Source: CAYNVS01 sp964400725
GTDB taxonomy: Bacteria > Myxococcota_A > SURF-8 > CAYNVS01
Direction: 5' to 3'
Assembly: GCA_964400725.1 (NCBI GenBank)
Contig: CAYNVS010000004.1
Span: 99,790-163,789 of the forward strand
Length of the DNA stretch: 64,000 bases
A model generated the notes under the pieces. It saw nothing but the letters and a program-made list of their open reading frames with translations. It was not told the origin of the DNA and did not search any database. Below, piece after piece: positions 33,482 to 40,984 of this stretch. Numbering within the stretch: the first letter of the stretch is position 1; every line of letters starts with the position of its first letter. The position numbers and the translations under genes were made by a program.

Positions 33482-35098
33482 ATGAAAAAATTCAACGCAA
33501 TCCTCGCCGCGGCTCTCGCCGTCTTAGGGTTCATAGGGGCGTCGTATTGCTGCGCAGGCGCAAAAAAAAACGACAACGCGCTTGAGGCTCAAAACGCCGG
33601 GCAAAAAAACGAAGGGAAAGAGACGATGCAGAAAACTTACTTAAGGCCTAACGTAGCCGGAGCGTTTTATCCGGGCAATCCCGTCGAGCTTAAACAAACC
33701 GTTTCGCAAATGATCGCTTCCGGCAGAAACGTCAATATAACCGACGATGTTTACGCCATTCTTTCGCCTCACGCCGGTTATGTTTACAGCGGTCCCGTCG
33801 CCGGGTCGGGCTTCAAGGCGGTAAGCGGCAGACGATATAAAACCGTAGTGGTTATTGCATTTTCGCACAGCGGCGGCGGGGGCTGGCGCGACAACCCGAT
33901 TGTAACCACCAGCGTTGACGCTTTTATTACCCCGCTCGGAGAAATTCCAACGGACGCCGAAGGCGCGAAAAAATTAGCGGCCTCCTCGAACGGACTTATC
34001 GGCGATTCTCCGCGTCCTTTCCGCGGCGAACATTCGCTCGAAGTGCAGCTGCCGTTCATACAGGTCGCTTTGGGTGAAGGTTACAAGCTCCTTCCCATTC
34101 TCTTTATTGAGCAGTCGCCCGAAAGCGCGGAGGCGCTTGCAAACCTTTTGTTTGCCTCATACGGCCTCGACAAGGACGTTCTTTTCGTCGGCTCCACCGA
34201 TATGTCGCACTACTACGACTACAAAACGGCGCAAGCGATGGACGCGGAGGCGCTGAAGCTTGTTAAAAGCGGAAACGTCAAGCAGTTTTGGAACGTAATC
34301 GCCGCGGGGAAAAAGGCCGAGTTTTGCGGCCCAGCGGTCGTCGCGACGCTTATGGGGCTTAACGCTTTAATGGGCGGCAACGAACCGGTCGTAGCGGACG
34401 TCCGCAATTCCGGAGATACGTCGGGGCGTTCGGACAAGGTCGTAGGCTATTCGTCTGTTCTTTTTACCGTTAAGGCGGGCGTACGCGCCGATAACGCAAA
34501 TAATGCGGATGACAAAATCGAGACGGACGCGCCGAAGACCGGATATACTTTGACCGAGAACGAAAAGGCTTATTTGTTGAAACTTGCGCGCAATACGGTA
34601 GAGGCGGCCGTTAAAAAACAAAAGGAACCCGATGCTTCAGACGCGCCCGCCAAATTGAAGGAAAAGGGCGCGGCCTTTGTTACGATTAAAAAGAACGGCG
34701 AGCTTCGCGGGTGCATCGGCCATATTATTGCGTATATGCCGCTTGTCGATTGCATAAAATCGGTGGGCGCAAGCGCGGCGCTGCAAGACCCGCGTTTTCC
34801 GCCTATGAAACCCGACGAACTGGCGAAGGTTGAGGTGGAAGTTTCGGTTCTCACGCCCCCCGAAAAAGTAAACGATCTCGAAAAAATCGTGGTGGGCAAG
34901 CACGGACTTATTATGAAGAACGGCACCAATCAAGGGGTGCTGCTGCCTCAGGTGCCGGTCGAATGGGGATGGGAAAAAGAGACTTTTTTAAAGCAGACGT
35001 GTCATAAGGCAGGACTTTCGCAGAATTGTTACAAAGATCCGAAGACCGAAATTTACGCCTTCGAGGCGATTGTCTTCAACGAAGGAAATAAAAAATGA
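33482..35098 (+). CDS. Memo-like/AMMECR1 fusion protein (AmmeMemoRadiSam proteins B and A), exported
   Basis: The 538-residue protein starts with a signal peptide (MKKFNAILAAALAVLGFIGA, then SYCCAG, possible lipidation). Residues about 55-330 are the Memo domain: RPNVAGAFYPGNPVELKQTV, ILSPHAGYVYSGPVAGSGFK, EHSLEVQLPFIQ and STDMSHYYDY, with the metal-type histidines seen in this fold. Residues about 350-535 are AMMECR1, with GCIGHIIAYMPLVDCIKSVG and ALQDPRFPPM. In many bacteria these two domains are encoded beside a Tat-exported radical SAM enzyme and the system is called AmmeMemoRadiSam; its function is not established. Here the radical SAM gene is only a leader fragment. GGAGG lies six bases before the start, and a 56-aa frame overlaps the stop by four bases. 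Confidence 0.93.
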   Translation: MKKFNAILAAALAVLGFIGASYCCAGAKKNDNALEAQNAGQKNEGKETMQKTYLRPNVAGAFYPGNPVELKQTVSQMIASGRNVNITDDVYAILSPHAGYVYSGPVAGSGFKAVSGRRYKTVVVIAFSHSGGGGWRDNPIVTTSVDAFITPLGEIPTDAEGAKKLAASSNGLIGDSPRPFRGEHSLEVQLPFIQVALGEGYKLLPILFIEQSPESAEALANLLFASYGLDKDVLFVGSTDMSHYYDYKTAQAMDAEALKLVKSGNVKQFWNVIAAGKKAEFCGPAVVATLMGLNALMGGNEPVVADVRNSGDTSGRSDKVVGYSSVLFTVKAGVRADNANNADDKIETDAPKTGYTLTENEKAYLLKLARNTVEAAVKKQKEPDASDAPAKLKEKGAAFVTIKKNGELRGCIGHIIAYMPLVDCIKSVGASAALQDPRFPPMKPDELAKVEVEVSVLTPPEKVNDLEKIVVGKHGLIMKNGTNQGVLLPQVPVEWGWEKETFLKQTCHKAGLSQNCYKDPKTEIYAFEAIVFNEGNKK

Positions 35099-35265
35099 TT
35101 TCCTCAATCCGCCGCTTTATCGCTGTAACGTCAGGATTTTTAATAACCCTTTTTACGCTGGGTTTTGTGAGAATAGATACAAGCGGCGCGTACAATAAAA
35201 CGGAATACGATCACGAGAAAAAGTCTGCGCATACGCGGAGTTACGACGGCGATGAAAGGGAATAG
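35095..35265 (+). CDS. Small membrane or secreted protein, 56 residues
   Basis: Its ATG overlaps the stop of the Memo-AMMECR1 gene in the sequence AATGA, which suggests translational coupling. The protein begins MISSIRRFIAVTSGFLITLF, followed by TLGFVRIDTSGAYNK and a charged tail, so it has one hydrophobic segment and then a polar region rich in Asp, His, Lys and Arg. It has no homology I can name. The tight overlap is the main support for it being real; it is too short to be certain. Confidence 0.5.
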   Translation: MISSIRRFIAVTSGFLITLFTLGFVRIDTSGAYNKTEYDHEKKSAHTRSYDGDERE

Positions 35266-35311
35266 GACGCGCTGTGAAAATGCGATATAACAACCGGTTT
35301 AAATTCGCCGC

Positions 35312-36247
35312 ATGAAAATACGATTTATCGACTTATTTTGCGGCATCGGCGGGTTCCGCGTTGCGGCGCAAAACGTTTTTACCCGTTTGGGAGCAAAGTG
35401 CGAATGCGTCTTTTCATCCGACATCGACGCGGCGGCGCGAAAGTCGTACGAAGCGAATTTCGGCGAGCGCCCGTTTGGCGATATAACCGAAGCGTCTTCG
35501 AATAAAATTCCAAACCACGACGTTCTTTTCGCCGGCTTCCCTTGTCAGCCGTTCAGCATCATCGGCAAGCAGAGAGGGTTTGCCGACGCGCGCGGAACGC
35601 TTTTTTTTGAAATCGCTCGCATTCTTGACGCTAAAAGGCCGTCCGCCTTCGTTCTTGAGAACGTAAAACGGCTCTCCACACTCGACGACGGGCGCACGCT
35701 CGACAAAATAATTCGGACGCTGAACGAACTCGGTTATTGGGCGGATTGGCGAGTATTGAACGCGCTCGATTACGGACTGCCGCAGAAACGCGAGCGGACG
35801 ATAATCGTCGGCTTTAAAAGGGAAATACCTTACGAATGGCCTGCAAAAAAAGCGCAATATAAGCCGTTGGCGGAAATTCTTGAGCGCGACGTTGACCCGA
35901 AATTTTACGTCAGCGAAAACATCAGGCAAAAGCGTCTTGCGGCGCATACGCCCAAGACTACGCCGTCCATTTGGCACGAGAATAAAGCGGGAAACATAAC
36001 CTCGTATCCGTACTCTTGCGCGCTGCGGGCGGGAGCGTCGTATAATTATCTTCTTGTCGACGGCGTTAGACGCCTCACCCCGCGCGAGGCTCTGCGGCTT
36101 CAGGGGTTTCCCGATTCTTTTAAAATAGTCGTCTCAGACTCGCAGGCGCGCAAACAGGCCGGCAACGCCGTGCCCGTAAATCTGGCAGAGGCGGCTCTAG
36201 AGAGGCTCGCGCCGTTCATTATTGAAGAAATACGGCTGCGAAAGTAA
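35312..36247 (+). CDS. DNA (cytosine-5-)-methyltransferase
   Basis: The 311-residue protein has the ten C5-methyltransferase motifs in order: motif I FIDLFCGIGGFRVAAQ, motif IV GFPCQPFSIIGKQRGF with the catalytic cysteine, motif VI ENVKRL, motif VIII GLPQKRERTIIVGF, and motif X QAGNAVPVNLA. A target-recognition region lies between about 190 and 255 (SIWHENKAGNITSYPYSCAL). It would methylate one cytosine within a short recognition sequence, which I cannot predict. The next gene is a Vsr endonuclease 77 bases downstream. No restriction endonuclease gene is present, so this looks like an orphan methylase. It has no strong ribosome site. Confidence 0.95.
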   Translation: MKIRFIDLFCGIGGFRVAAQNVFTRLGAKCECVFSSDIDAAARKSYEANFGERPFGDITEASSNKIPNHDVLFAGFPCQPFSIIGKQRGFADARGTLFFEIARILDAKRPSAFVLENVKRLSTLDDGRTLDKIIRTLNELGYWADWRVLNALDYGLPQKRERTIIVGFKREIPYEWPAKKAQYKPLAEILERDVDPKFYVSENIRQKRLAAHTPKTTPSIWHENKAGNITSYPYSCALRAGASYNYLLVDGVRRLTPREALRLQGFPDSFKIVVSDSQARKQAGNAVPVNLAEAALERLAPFIIEEIRLRK

Positions 36248-36324
36248 TATAACTCCCCATTCGAGGAGCTTTGCGCCGCAAACCGCCTCAAATGACTCGG
36301 AAGCCGTAGGAGAATTTTTTTACA

Positions 36325-36726
36325 ATGGCCGACACGTTTACGCCGACCGAACGCTCGCGCGTGATGCGGGCGGTAAAGTCGAAAGGAAATAAAAGCACGG
36401 AACTTCGGCTAATAGCGCTTTTTAAGCGATATAAAATAACGGGATGGCGGCGTAATTACAAATTGGAAGGAAAGCCCGATTTTGTTTTTCCAAAGAAAAA
36501 AATCGCTCTCTTTGCCGACGGCTGCTTTTGGCACGGGCACGACTGCCGCGGCCTCAAACCCGCAAGCAACGTCGAATACTGGACTGCGAAAATCGCCCGC
36601 AACAAAAAACGCGACAAAGAAGTCGCGAAGGAATTAAAGAAAAAAGGATGGATTGTGGCGCGGATTTGGGAATGCGAAATAAAAAAAGGGACGCTTCCGG
36701 CAAGATTAAAAAAACTATTTCAATAA
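36325..36726 (+). CDS. vsr: Very short patch repair endonuclease
   Basis: The 133-residue protein opens with [20 protein letters not shown], as Vsr proteins do, and has the metal-site region [20 protein letters not shown] and WHGHDC, with the zinc-binding Cys/His residues expected. Vsr nicks next to a T:G mismatch that arises when a 5-methylcytosine is deaminated, starting short-patch repair. Its target should match that of the neighbouring methyltransferase, as is usual for paired genes. The full-length motifs are complete. Confidence 0.94.
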   Translation: MADTFTPTERSRVMRAVKSKGNKSTELRLIALFKRYKITGWRRNYKLEGKPDFVFPKKKIALFADGCFWHGHDCRGLKPASNVEYWTAKIARNKKRDKEVAKELKKKGWIVARIWECEIKKGTLPARLKKLFQ

Positions 36727-36766
36727 AATACAAAACTTTTGAGAACCGCTATGAGCGCAAAAAAAA

Positions 36767-36786
36767 GCCCCTTTTTAAAAAGGGGC
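36767..36786. terminator. Terminator between vsr and the HTH gene
   Basis: GCCCCTTTTTAAAAAGGGGC is a perfect palindrome that can form a hairpin, preceded by an A-tract. On the minus strand the A-tract becomes a T-run, so it best fits termination of the gene at 36818; it may also stop vsr transcription. Confidence 0.75.
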
Positions 36787-36817
36787 GAAACGACGAAAAC
36801 GATAAAAATAAATTAAA

Positions 36818-37315
36818 TTACATGTCCAAATCCAAAAGAGCGCGGGTGCCGTCCTCTTTTTTAATCTTTTCTATCACCATCGCTTCGAGCTGTCTGATGC
36901 GCTCTCTTGTAAGGTTCATCAGTTCGCCGATTTCTTCAAGCGTAATCCCGCCTTTGTCGGCTATGTCCAACGCGCACGATTCGGTAAGCTCCCACGGCTC
37001 TTTGTCGGGAAAATTGAATTTAATCGAGCCGGTAACGGGGTTCACGTCGAGGTAAAGGTTGTATTTGCAGCTTACGAAAATGCACGGGCGTATTCTCCGC
37101 TGGCATTCTCCTCGGCACGTCGGTTTTATTTTTCCGATGAGTTCTATGAACTCCGCCAACTCGTCGTCAACCGGAGAATTTTCCAGTTCGGTCAGAAGTT
37201 CCTTGCGCTGCTGAGCCTTAATCGACGTCTTGTGCATCCGTCCTTTTTTGGACTCGCTTTCGTCGTTCAACAATTCCGCAAAGTTTTCTTCCAGTGTTTC
37301 CGCCAGTTTACGCAT
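36818..37315 (-). CDS. DNA-binding protein with sigma-region-4-like HTH and a cysteine cluster
   Basis: The 165-residue protein ends with a helix-turn-helix of the sigma-70 region 4 type: [20 protein letters not shown] (about 133-152), including the ERIRQ motif of bacterial sigma factors. A central segment [17 protein letters not shown] and [15 protein letters not shown] has four cysteines (CxxxC...C...C) that may bind a metal or Fe-S cluster. The N-terminus is charged and not membrane-bound. Proteins with this layout occur in deltaproteobacteria-like genomes, to my memory, but their role is not established. It is probably a regulator, not a sigma factor, as regions 2 and 3 are absent. Confidence 0.8.
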   Translation of the reverse strand: MRKLAETLEENFAELLNDESESKKGRMHKTSIKAQQRKELLTELENSPVDDELAEFIELIGKIKPTCRGECQRRIRPCIFVSCKYNLYLDVNPVTGSIKFNFPDKEPWELTESCALDIADKGGITLEEIGELMNLTRERIRQLEAMVIEKIKKEDGTRALLDLDM

Positions 37316-37514
37316 GCCGTTCTCCCGTTTCCGTTAAATAAAAAAGTATATTTAATTTATAACAATTACATTATACTTTCATCAATTATTATTGAATGCA
37401 CATTTTGATATTTTGTCAATCGAAAATTAGCCGATTTTGAAATAAAAATATCATTTTGATAAAGAGTCGGCAAAATCAAGGCGGTTTGCCGCAAAATACT
37501 CTTCGCCGGACGCT

Positions 37515-38090
37515 TTACGGTTTGAGTTTGGGGCGGTAATCGGTCGATAGAAAACTGTAAAGGTTGTGAGTGTGGAATTCCCCTTTCCAAAAAGCCTCGT
37601 CGCGCATCGTCCCTTCAAATTTAAAGCCAAGCCGTTCGATCGTTTTAATTGAGCGTTTGTTGCGCGGCGATATTCGCGCCGTAAGCCGGTGAAGCCCTAG
37701 TTCGTCCAGCGCGAAGTTCATTATAAGAACCTGCGCTTCGTACATGTACCCATTTCCCCAAAAATTGCGCGCAAGCCAATACCCTATTTCGGCGTGCGCG
37801 TAGCGGAAGTTTATGTCTGCGAGACTGATGACTCCCATAAACAGCATGTCTTCCTTGCGCCGTATCGCAAAGTCGCAGCTCAAATTAAGCTCGGCTCGCC
37901 GGGATAACTCTGCGATGAGCTCCCTCGATTCTTCCACGGACGCCGGAGCCGACCAAGGCATGAAATCGTAAATTTCCGGGTCCTGCGTGTAAGAAAACAA
38001 AAGCGGCGCGTCGGCGGGTTTCATGTAATCCAATAGAACTCTGGCGTCGTAATCGGTAAGTCTGTCAACTCTTTGGCGCAGATTAAGCAT
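37515..38090 (-). CDS. GNAT acetyltransferase (RimJ/RimL-like)
   Basis: The 191-residue protein is a GCN5-related N-acetyltransferase: ARVLLDYMKPADAPLLFSYT at the start, AEIGYWLARNFWGNGYMYEA near residue 95 as the acetyl-CoA region, and LTARISPRNKRSIKTIERLG, then FKFEGTMRDEAFWKGEFHTH, which match the RimJ/L ribosomal-protein acetylase group. It could acetylate an N-terminus, but the substrate is unknown. It begins 9 bases after the helicase stop, with GAGGAG close upstream, so it is probably the second gene of that operon. Confidence 0.88.
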   Translation of the reverse strand: MLNLRQRVDRLTDYDARVLLDYMKPADAPLLFSYTQDPEIYDFMPWSAPASVEESRELIAELSRRAELNLSCDFAIRRKEDMLFMGVISLADINFRYAHAEIGYWLARNFWGNGYMYEAQVLIMNFALDELGLHRLTARISPRNKRSIKTIERLGFKFEGTMRDEAFWKGEFHTHNLYSFLSTDYRPKLKP

Positions 38091-38099
38091 GGCGTCTCC

Positions 38100-40577
38100 T
38101 CATCGCTGCGCTTTTCTTAAAAATTTGGCTTTGAGCTTGGTCAGCGGGCGCCCCGGAAACTGCACGCTTACGTTTGCGTCGCTTCCTCGTCCTCCCGCGG
38201 TTTTCATTACTTTTCCCATTCCGAATATCGGGTGGTAAACCATGTCGCCCTGTTTGAAGTCCTGTCCTTCGCCCGCCGGAGCTCCGTCCGGGGGGGCCGC
38301 TTTTTCTATCACGGGGAAGGCGGCGCGGCGTTCGGGTATGTCGACGCCGCTGCGAACCATCTCCGGCGTTACGAGTTTTGGCGCGTAGGTGTTTACGCCG
38401 GTTTCCGGTCTTCCGGGCTTGGCGTGGCGGTATTTTTCCAGTCCGGCGAGATAGTCTTCGTCTTTACCGAACCCTTTATGTTGAGCTTGAGCGGGACGCG
38501 CGAATGCGGCTTTATTTTTTCCGCGCGCGTAATCGTCGTCGTAAACGATTTTTGATTCCGCCGCGCCTTCTTTTCGAGCGGCGTTGTTTCCGAAAAGATA
38601 AATATCGCCGTCTTTGCCGTCGTCCGCGCCCGGAAATTTCGCGCCCTTGTATTCTATCATTTCCTTGGGAATGCAGGTTAGAAACTGGCTGACGCCTTTG
38701 GAGTAGCTGCGCGGCCTGAACTGGCTCCACGACATATAAAGCCGCTCCTTTGCCCGCGTCATGGCGACGTAGGCGAGCCTTCTTTCCTCCGCTAATCCCC
38801 CTTCAGTCTCGGCGTGATGCCAGCTTGGAAAGAGTCCGTCCTCCAATCCGGTTACGAAGACGACTTTGAATTCGAGTCCTTTCGCCGAATGTATGGTCAT
38901 CAGCGTTACCGCGTCCGTTTCGCTCATCGAATCGACGTCAGAGCGCAGCGCGACCAGCTCCAGTATTTCCGGTATCGACAACCCCTCGGCTTCGTGTTCC
39001 TCCATTAGGTTTATCAATTCCGCGATGTTCTCCATCCGGCTCTCGGCGTCAACGTCGCCGTCTTGTTCGAGCATGTCTTTGTAGCCGCTTTCGATGAAAA
39101 TCGCCGAAATCAGCTTTGCCGGACCGGCCTTGTCTTCGGCCTGAGCGCGCAGCTTGTCGATAAGCTCTACGAATTTTGAGGCGGAATCGCGGGCTCTAGT
39201 TCCGAGCGCGCCGGTTTGTAAAATCTTTCGGCAGGCCTCGAAGAGGCTCGTTCCGTCCGCCTTTGCCGCGGCGGCAATCTTGTCGATGGCCGCGTCGCCC
39301 AAACCGCGCGCGGGCGTGTTGATAACGCGCAAAAACGAAACGTCGTCGCCCGGCGAAACAGCGCACCGCAGATAGGCGAGCATGTCTTTTATTTCCTTGC
39401 GCTCGTAGAAGCGGAAACCGCCTACGACCTGAAAAGGAATTTTACGAGTTGAGAGCTTGTCTTCAAAAAGGCGGCTTTGAAAATTAGCCCGGTAAAACAC
39501 GGCGAAGTCGCTGGGCGCGTATTGTTCCGTTTCCATAAGACGTTTAATTTCCCTCGCGACGAAATCGACTTCTTCCATGGAGTCGAACGCCGAGTATATG
39601 ACCGGTTTGCGTCCGTCTTTAATTTCAGTCCACAGCGTCTTTTTATGACGCGCATGGTTGGCTTCAATCACCGCGTTGGAGCATTCGAGTATTTGCTGGG
39701 TCGAGCGGTAGTTGCGGTCTAGGGTAACCACTTTAGTTCCTTCGTACAATTTCTCGAAATCGAGAATGTTGCGCACTTCCGCGCCGCGCCACGAGTAAAT
39801 GGACTGATCGTCGTCGCCTACGACGCATATGTTCTGCTGGTCTTCCGTTAGATAACGCAAAAACTGCAATTGCGCGCGGTTTGTGTCCTGGAATTCGTCG
39901 ACAAGAATGTATTTCCATTTGCGGTTGTACAGCCGCCTGACCTCTTCGACGTCGCGCAGCAGTTTTACCGCGACCATTATCAAATCGCCGAAATCCATGG
40001 CGTTCTGCCTGCGCAGCGAGTCCTGATAGCGGCCGTAAAGCTCGTAAGCGGTTCTGTCTTCGTCGTAGCGCGGGGGCGGAACGTCCTGCGGCTCCATCAA
40101 TTTGTCTTTGAAGCGCGAGAAACGGCTTAAAAGCTCCATTGGAGGATGCTCTTTTGCGCTGACTGCAAGCTCGTTCATTATGCGCGACAATACGACCTTT
40201 TGGTCGTCGGTATCGAATATGTTAAAGTCCTGCCTGTAACCGGCGGCTTCGGCGTGGCGGCGCAGCATTTTAGCGCAAACGGAGTGAAAAGTTCCCATAT
40301 TTACCCGCGATGCTCTTTCGCCCAGCATTGCGGAAATTCTCGCCTTCATTTCTTGGCTTGCCTTGTTTGTAAAGGTAACGGCGAGAATGTTGTCGGGGTA
40401 AATTCCTTCTTCGGCAATAAGGCGCGCTATGCGGTAGGTGATGACGCGCGTCTTGCCGCTTCCCGCTCCCGCCAAAACCAGAAGGGGGCCGTCCTTGTGC
40501 GTCGCGGCCTCAAGCTGCCGAGGGTTAAGCTTTTGCGCTATTTTACCCCATTCCATTGAGAAGCCGTCATGTTCCAT
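38100..40577 (-). CDS. pcrA: UvrD/PcrA-type DNA helicase (superfamily 1)
   Basis: The 825-residue protein has all SF1A helicase motifs: Q and I in LNPRQLEAATHKDGPLLVLA then GAGSGKTRVITYRIARLI, motif II DEFQDTNRAQLQFLRYL, motif III VGDDDQSIYSWRGAEVRN, motif IV RNYRSTQQIL, motif V TLMTIHSAKGLEFKVVFVTG and motif VI AYVAMTRAKERLYM. The C-terminal 60 residues end in a Tudor-like segment (QGDMVYHPIFGMGKVMKTAG), as in PcrA, that contacts RNA polymerase. It unwinds DNA 3' to 5' in repair and replication-fork clearance. A second start eight residues in (MEWGK) is possible. The symbol is by class; uvrD is equally usable. Confidence 0.95.
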   Translation of the reverse strand: MEHDGFSMEWGKIAQKLNPRQLEAATHKDGPLLVLAGAGSGKTRVITYRIARLIAEEGIYPDNILAVTFTNKASQEMKARISAMLGERASRVNMGTFHSVCAKMLRRHAEAAGYRQDFNIFDTDDQKVVLSRIMNELAVSAKEHPPMELLSRFSRFKDKLMEPQDVPPPRYDEDRTAYELYGRYQDSLRRQNAMDFGDLIMVAVKLLRDVEEVRRLYNRKWKYILVDEFQDTNRAQLQFLRYLTEDQQNICVVGDDDQSIYSWRGAEVRNILDFEKLYEGTKVVTLDRNYRSTQQILECSNAVIEANHARHKKTLWTEIKDGRKPVIYSAFDSMEEVDFVAREIKRLMETEQYAPSDFAVFYRANFQSRLFEDKLSTRKIPFQVVGGFRFYERKEIKDMLAYLRCAVSPGDDVSFLRVINTPARGLGDAAIDKIAAAAKADGTSLFEACRKILQTGALGTRARDSASKFVELIDKLRAQAEDKAGPAKLISAIFIESGYKDMLEQDGDVDAESRMENIAELINLMEEHEAEGLSIPEILELVALRSDVDSMSETDAVTLMTIHSAKGLEFKVVFVTGLEDGLFPSWHHAETEGGLAEERRLAYVAMTRAKERLYMSWSQFRPRSYSKGVSQFLTCIPKEMIEYKGAKFPGADDGKDGDIYLFGNNAARKEGAAESKIVYDDDYARGKNKAAFARPAQAQHKGFGKDEDYLAGLEKYRHAKPGRPETGVNTYAPKLVTPEMVRSGVDIPERRAAFPVIEKAAPPDGAPAGEGQDFKQGDMVYHPIFGMGKVMKTAGGRGSDANVSVQFPGRPLTKLKAKFLRKAQR

Positions 40578-40984
40578 ATAGCCTCGCTGTCGCTGCCGCG
40601 TTTAAATAAAGGCTTAACCTAAACAAAAAAATTAAAATATTCAAATTTTTATAGCGTAAAACGCCGAGTTTGCGGAGAAACGCTGAGTTTTATATAATAA
40701 AATTCTCTTCTTTCCTTACTAATAAACCGGTAGGGCTGATGCGCCGCTCGATTCGAGCTTTGCGCAACCGCTAGGTCTGTACGGTCTCGCGCTCCAAGCA
40801 TCGCGAGCGTTTTGCAGAAGGCAAAATATATCGGCGGACGCGACTTCTTTTGTATAATGCGAAAGCGGGAAAGGGGATGCGGAAAAATACGGTCTCAATT
40901 AATTTGAATATTTTAAGAGCCTTTTGTTATACTTTTTATTATCAATTCTTTAATTGTTTTTTTTGCAAACGCGCGGAGGACTGC
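40578..40984. other. Intergenic region between the helicase and alpha-2-macroglobulin genes
   Basis: 407 bases without a supported gene, carrying divergent promoters. Seen inside are two near-copies of AAACGCCGAGTTT (40659-40671 and 40678-40690, one mismatch) and a palindrome GCTCGATTCGAGC near 40746. No RNA gene was recognised. Confidence 0.6.
40904..40933 (+). promoter_or_regulatory. Probable promoter of the alpha-2-macroglobulin gene
   Basis: TTGAAT (40904-40909) and TATACT (40928-40933) are 18 bases apart and 52 bases before the ATG at 40985. This supports the later start over an in-frame ATG at 40850. Confidence 0.55.

Noticed and set aside
35312..36726. Complete restriction-modification system
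   Set aside because: No restriction endonuclease is present on either side.
36818..37315. Sigma factor
   Set aside because: Only a region-4-like helix is present; regions 2 and 3 are missing.
40740..40840. tRNA-like palindrome GCTCGATTCGAGC before the alpha-2-macroglobulin gene
   Set aside because: No cloverleaf arms or CCA-end pairing could be formed.
40850..40984. Longer N-terminus for the alpha-2-macroglobulin protein (start at 40850)
   Set aside because: A promoter (40904-40933) and a GGAGG site before ATG 40985 lie within it, and the later start gives a proper lipoprotein signal.
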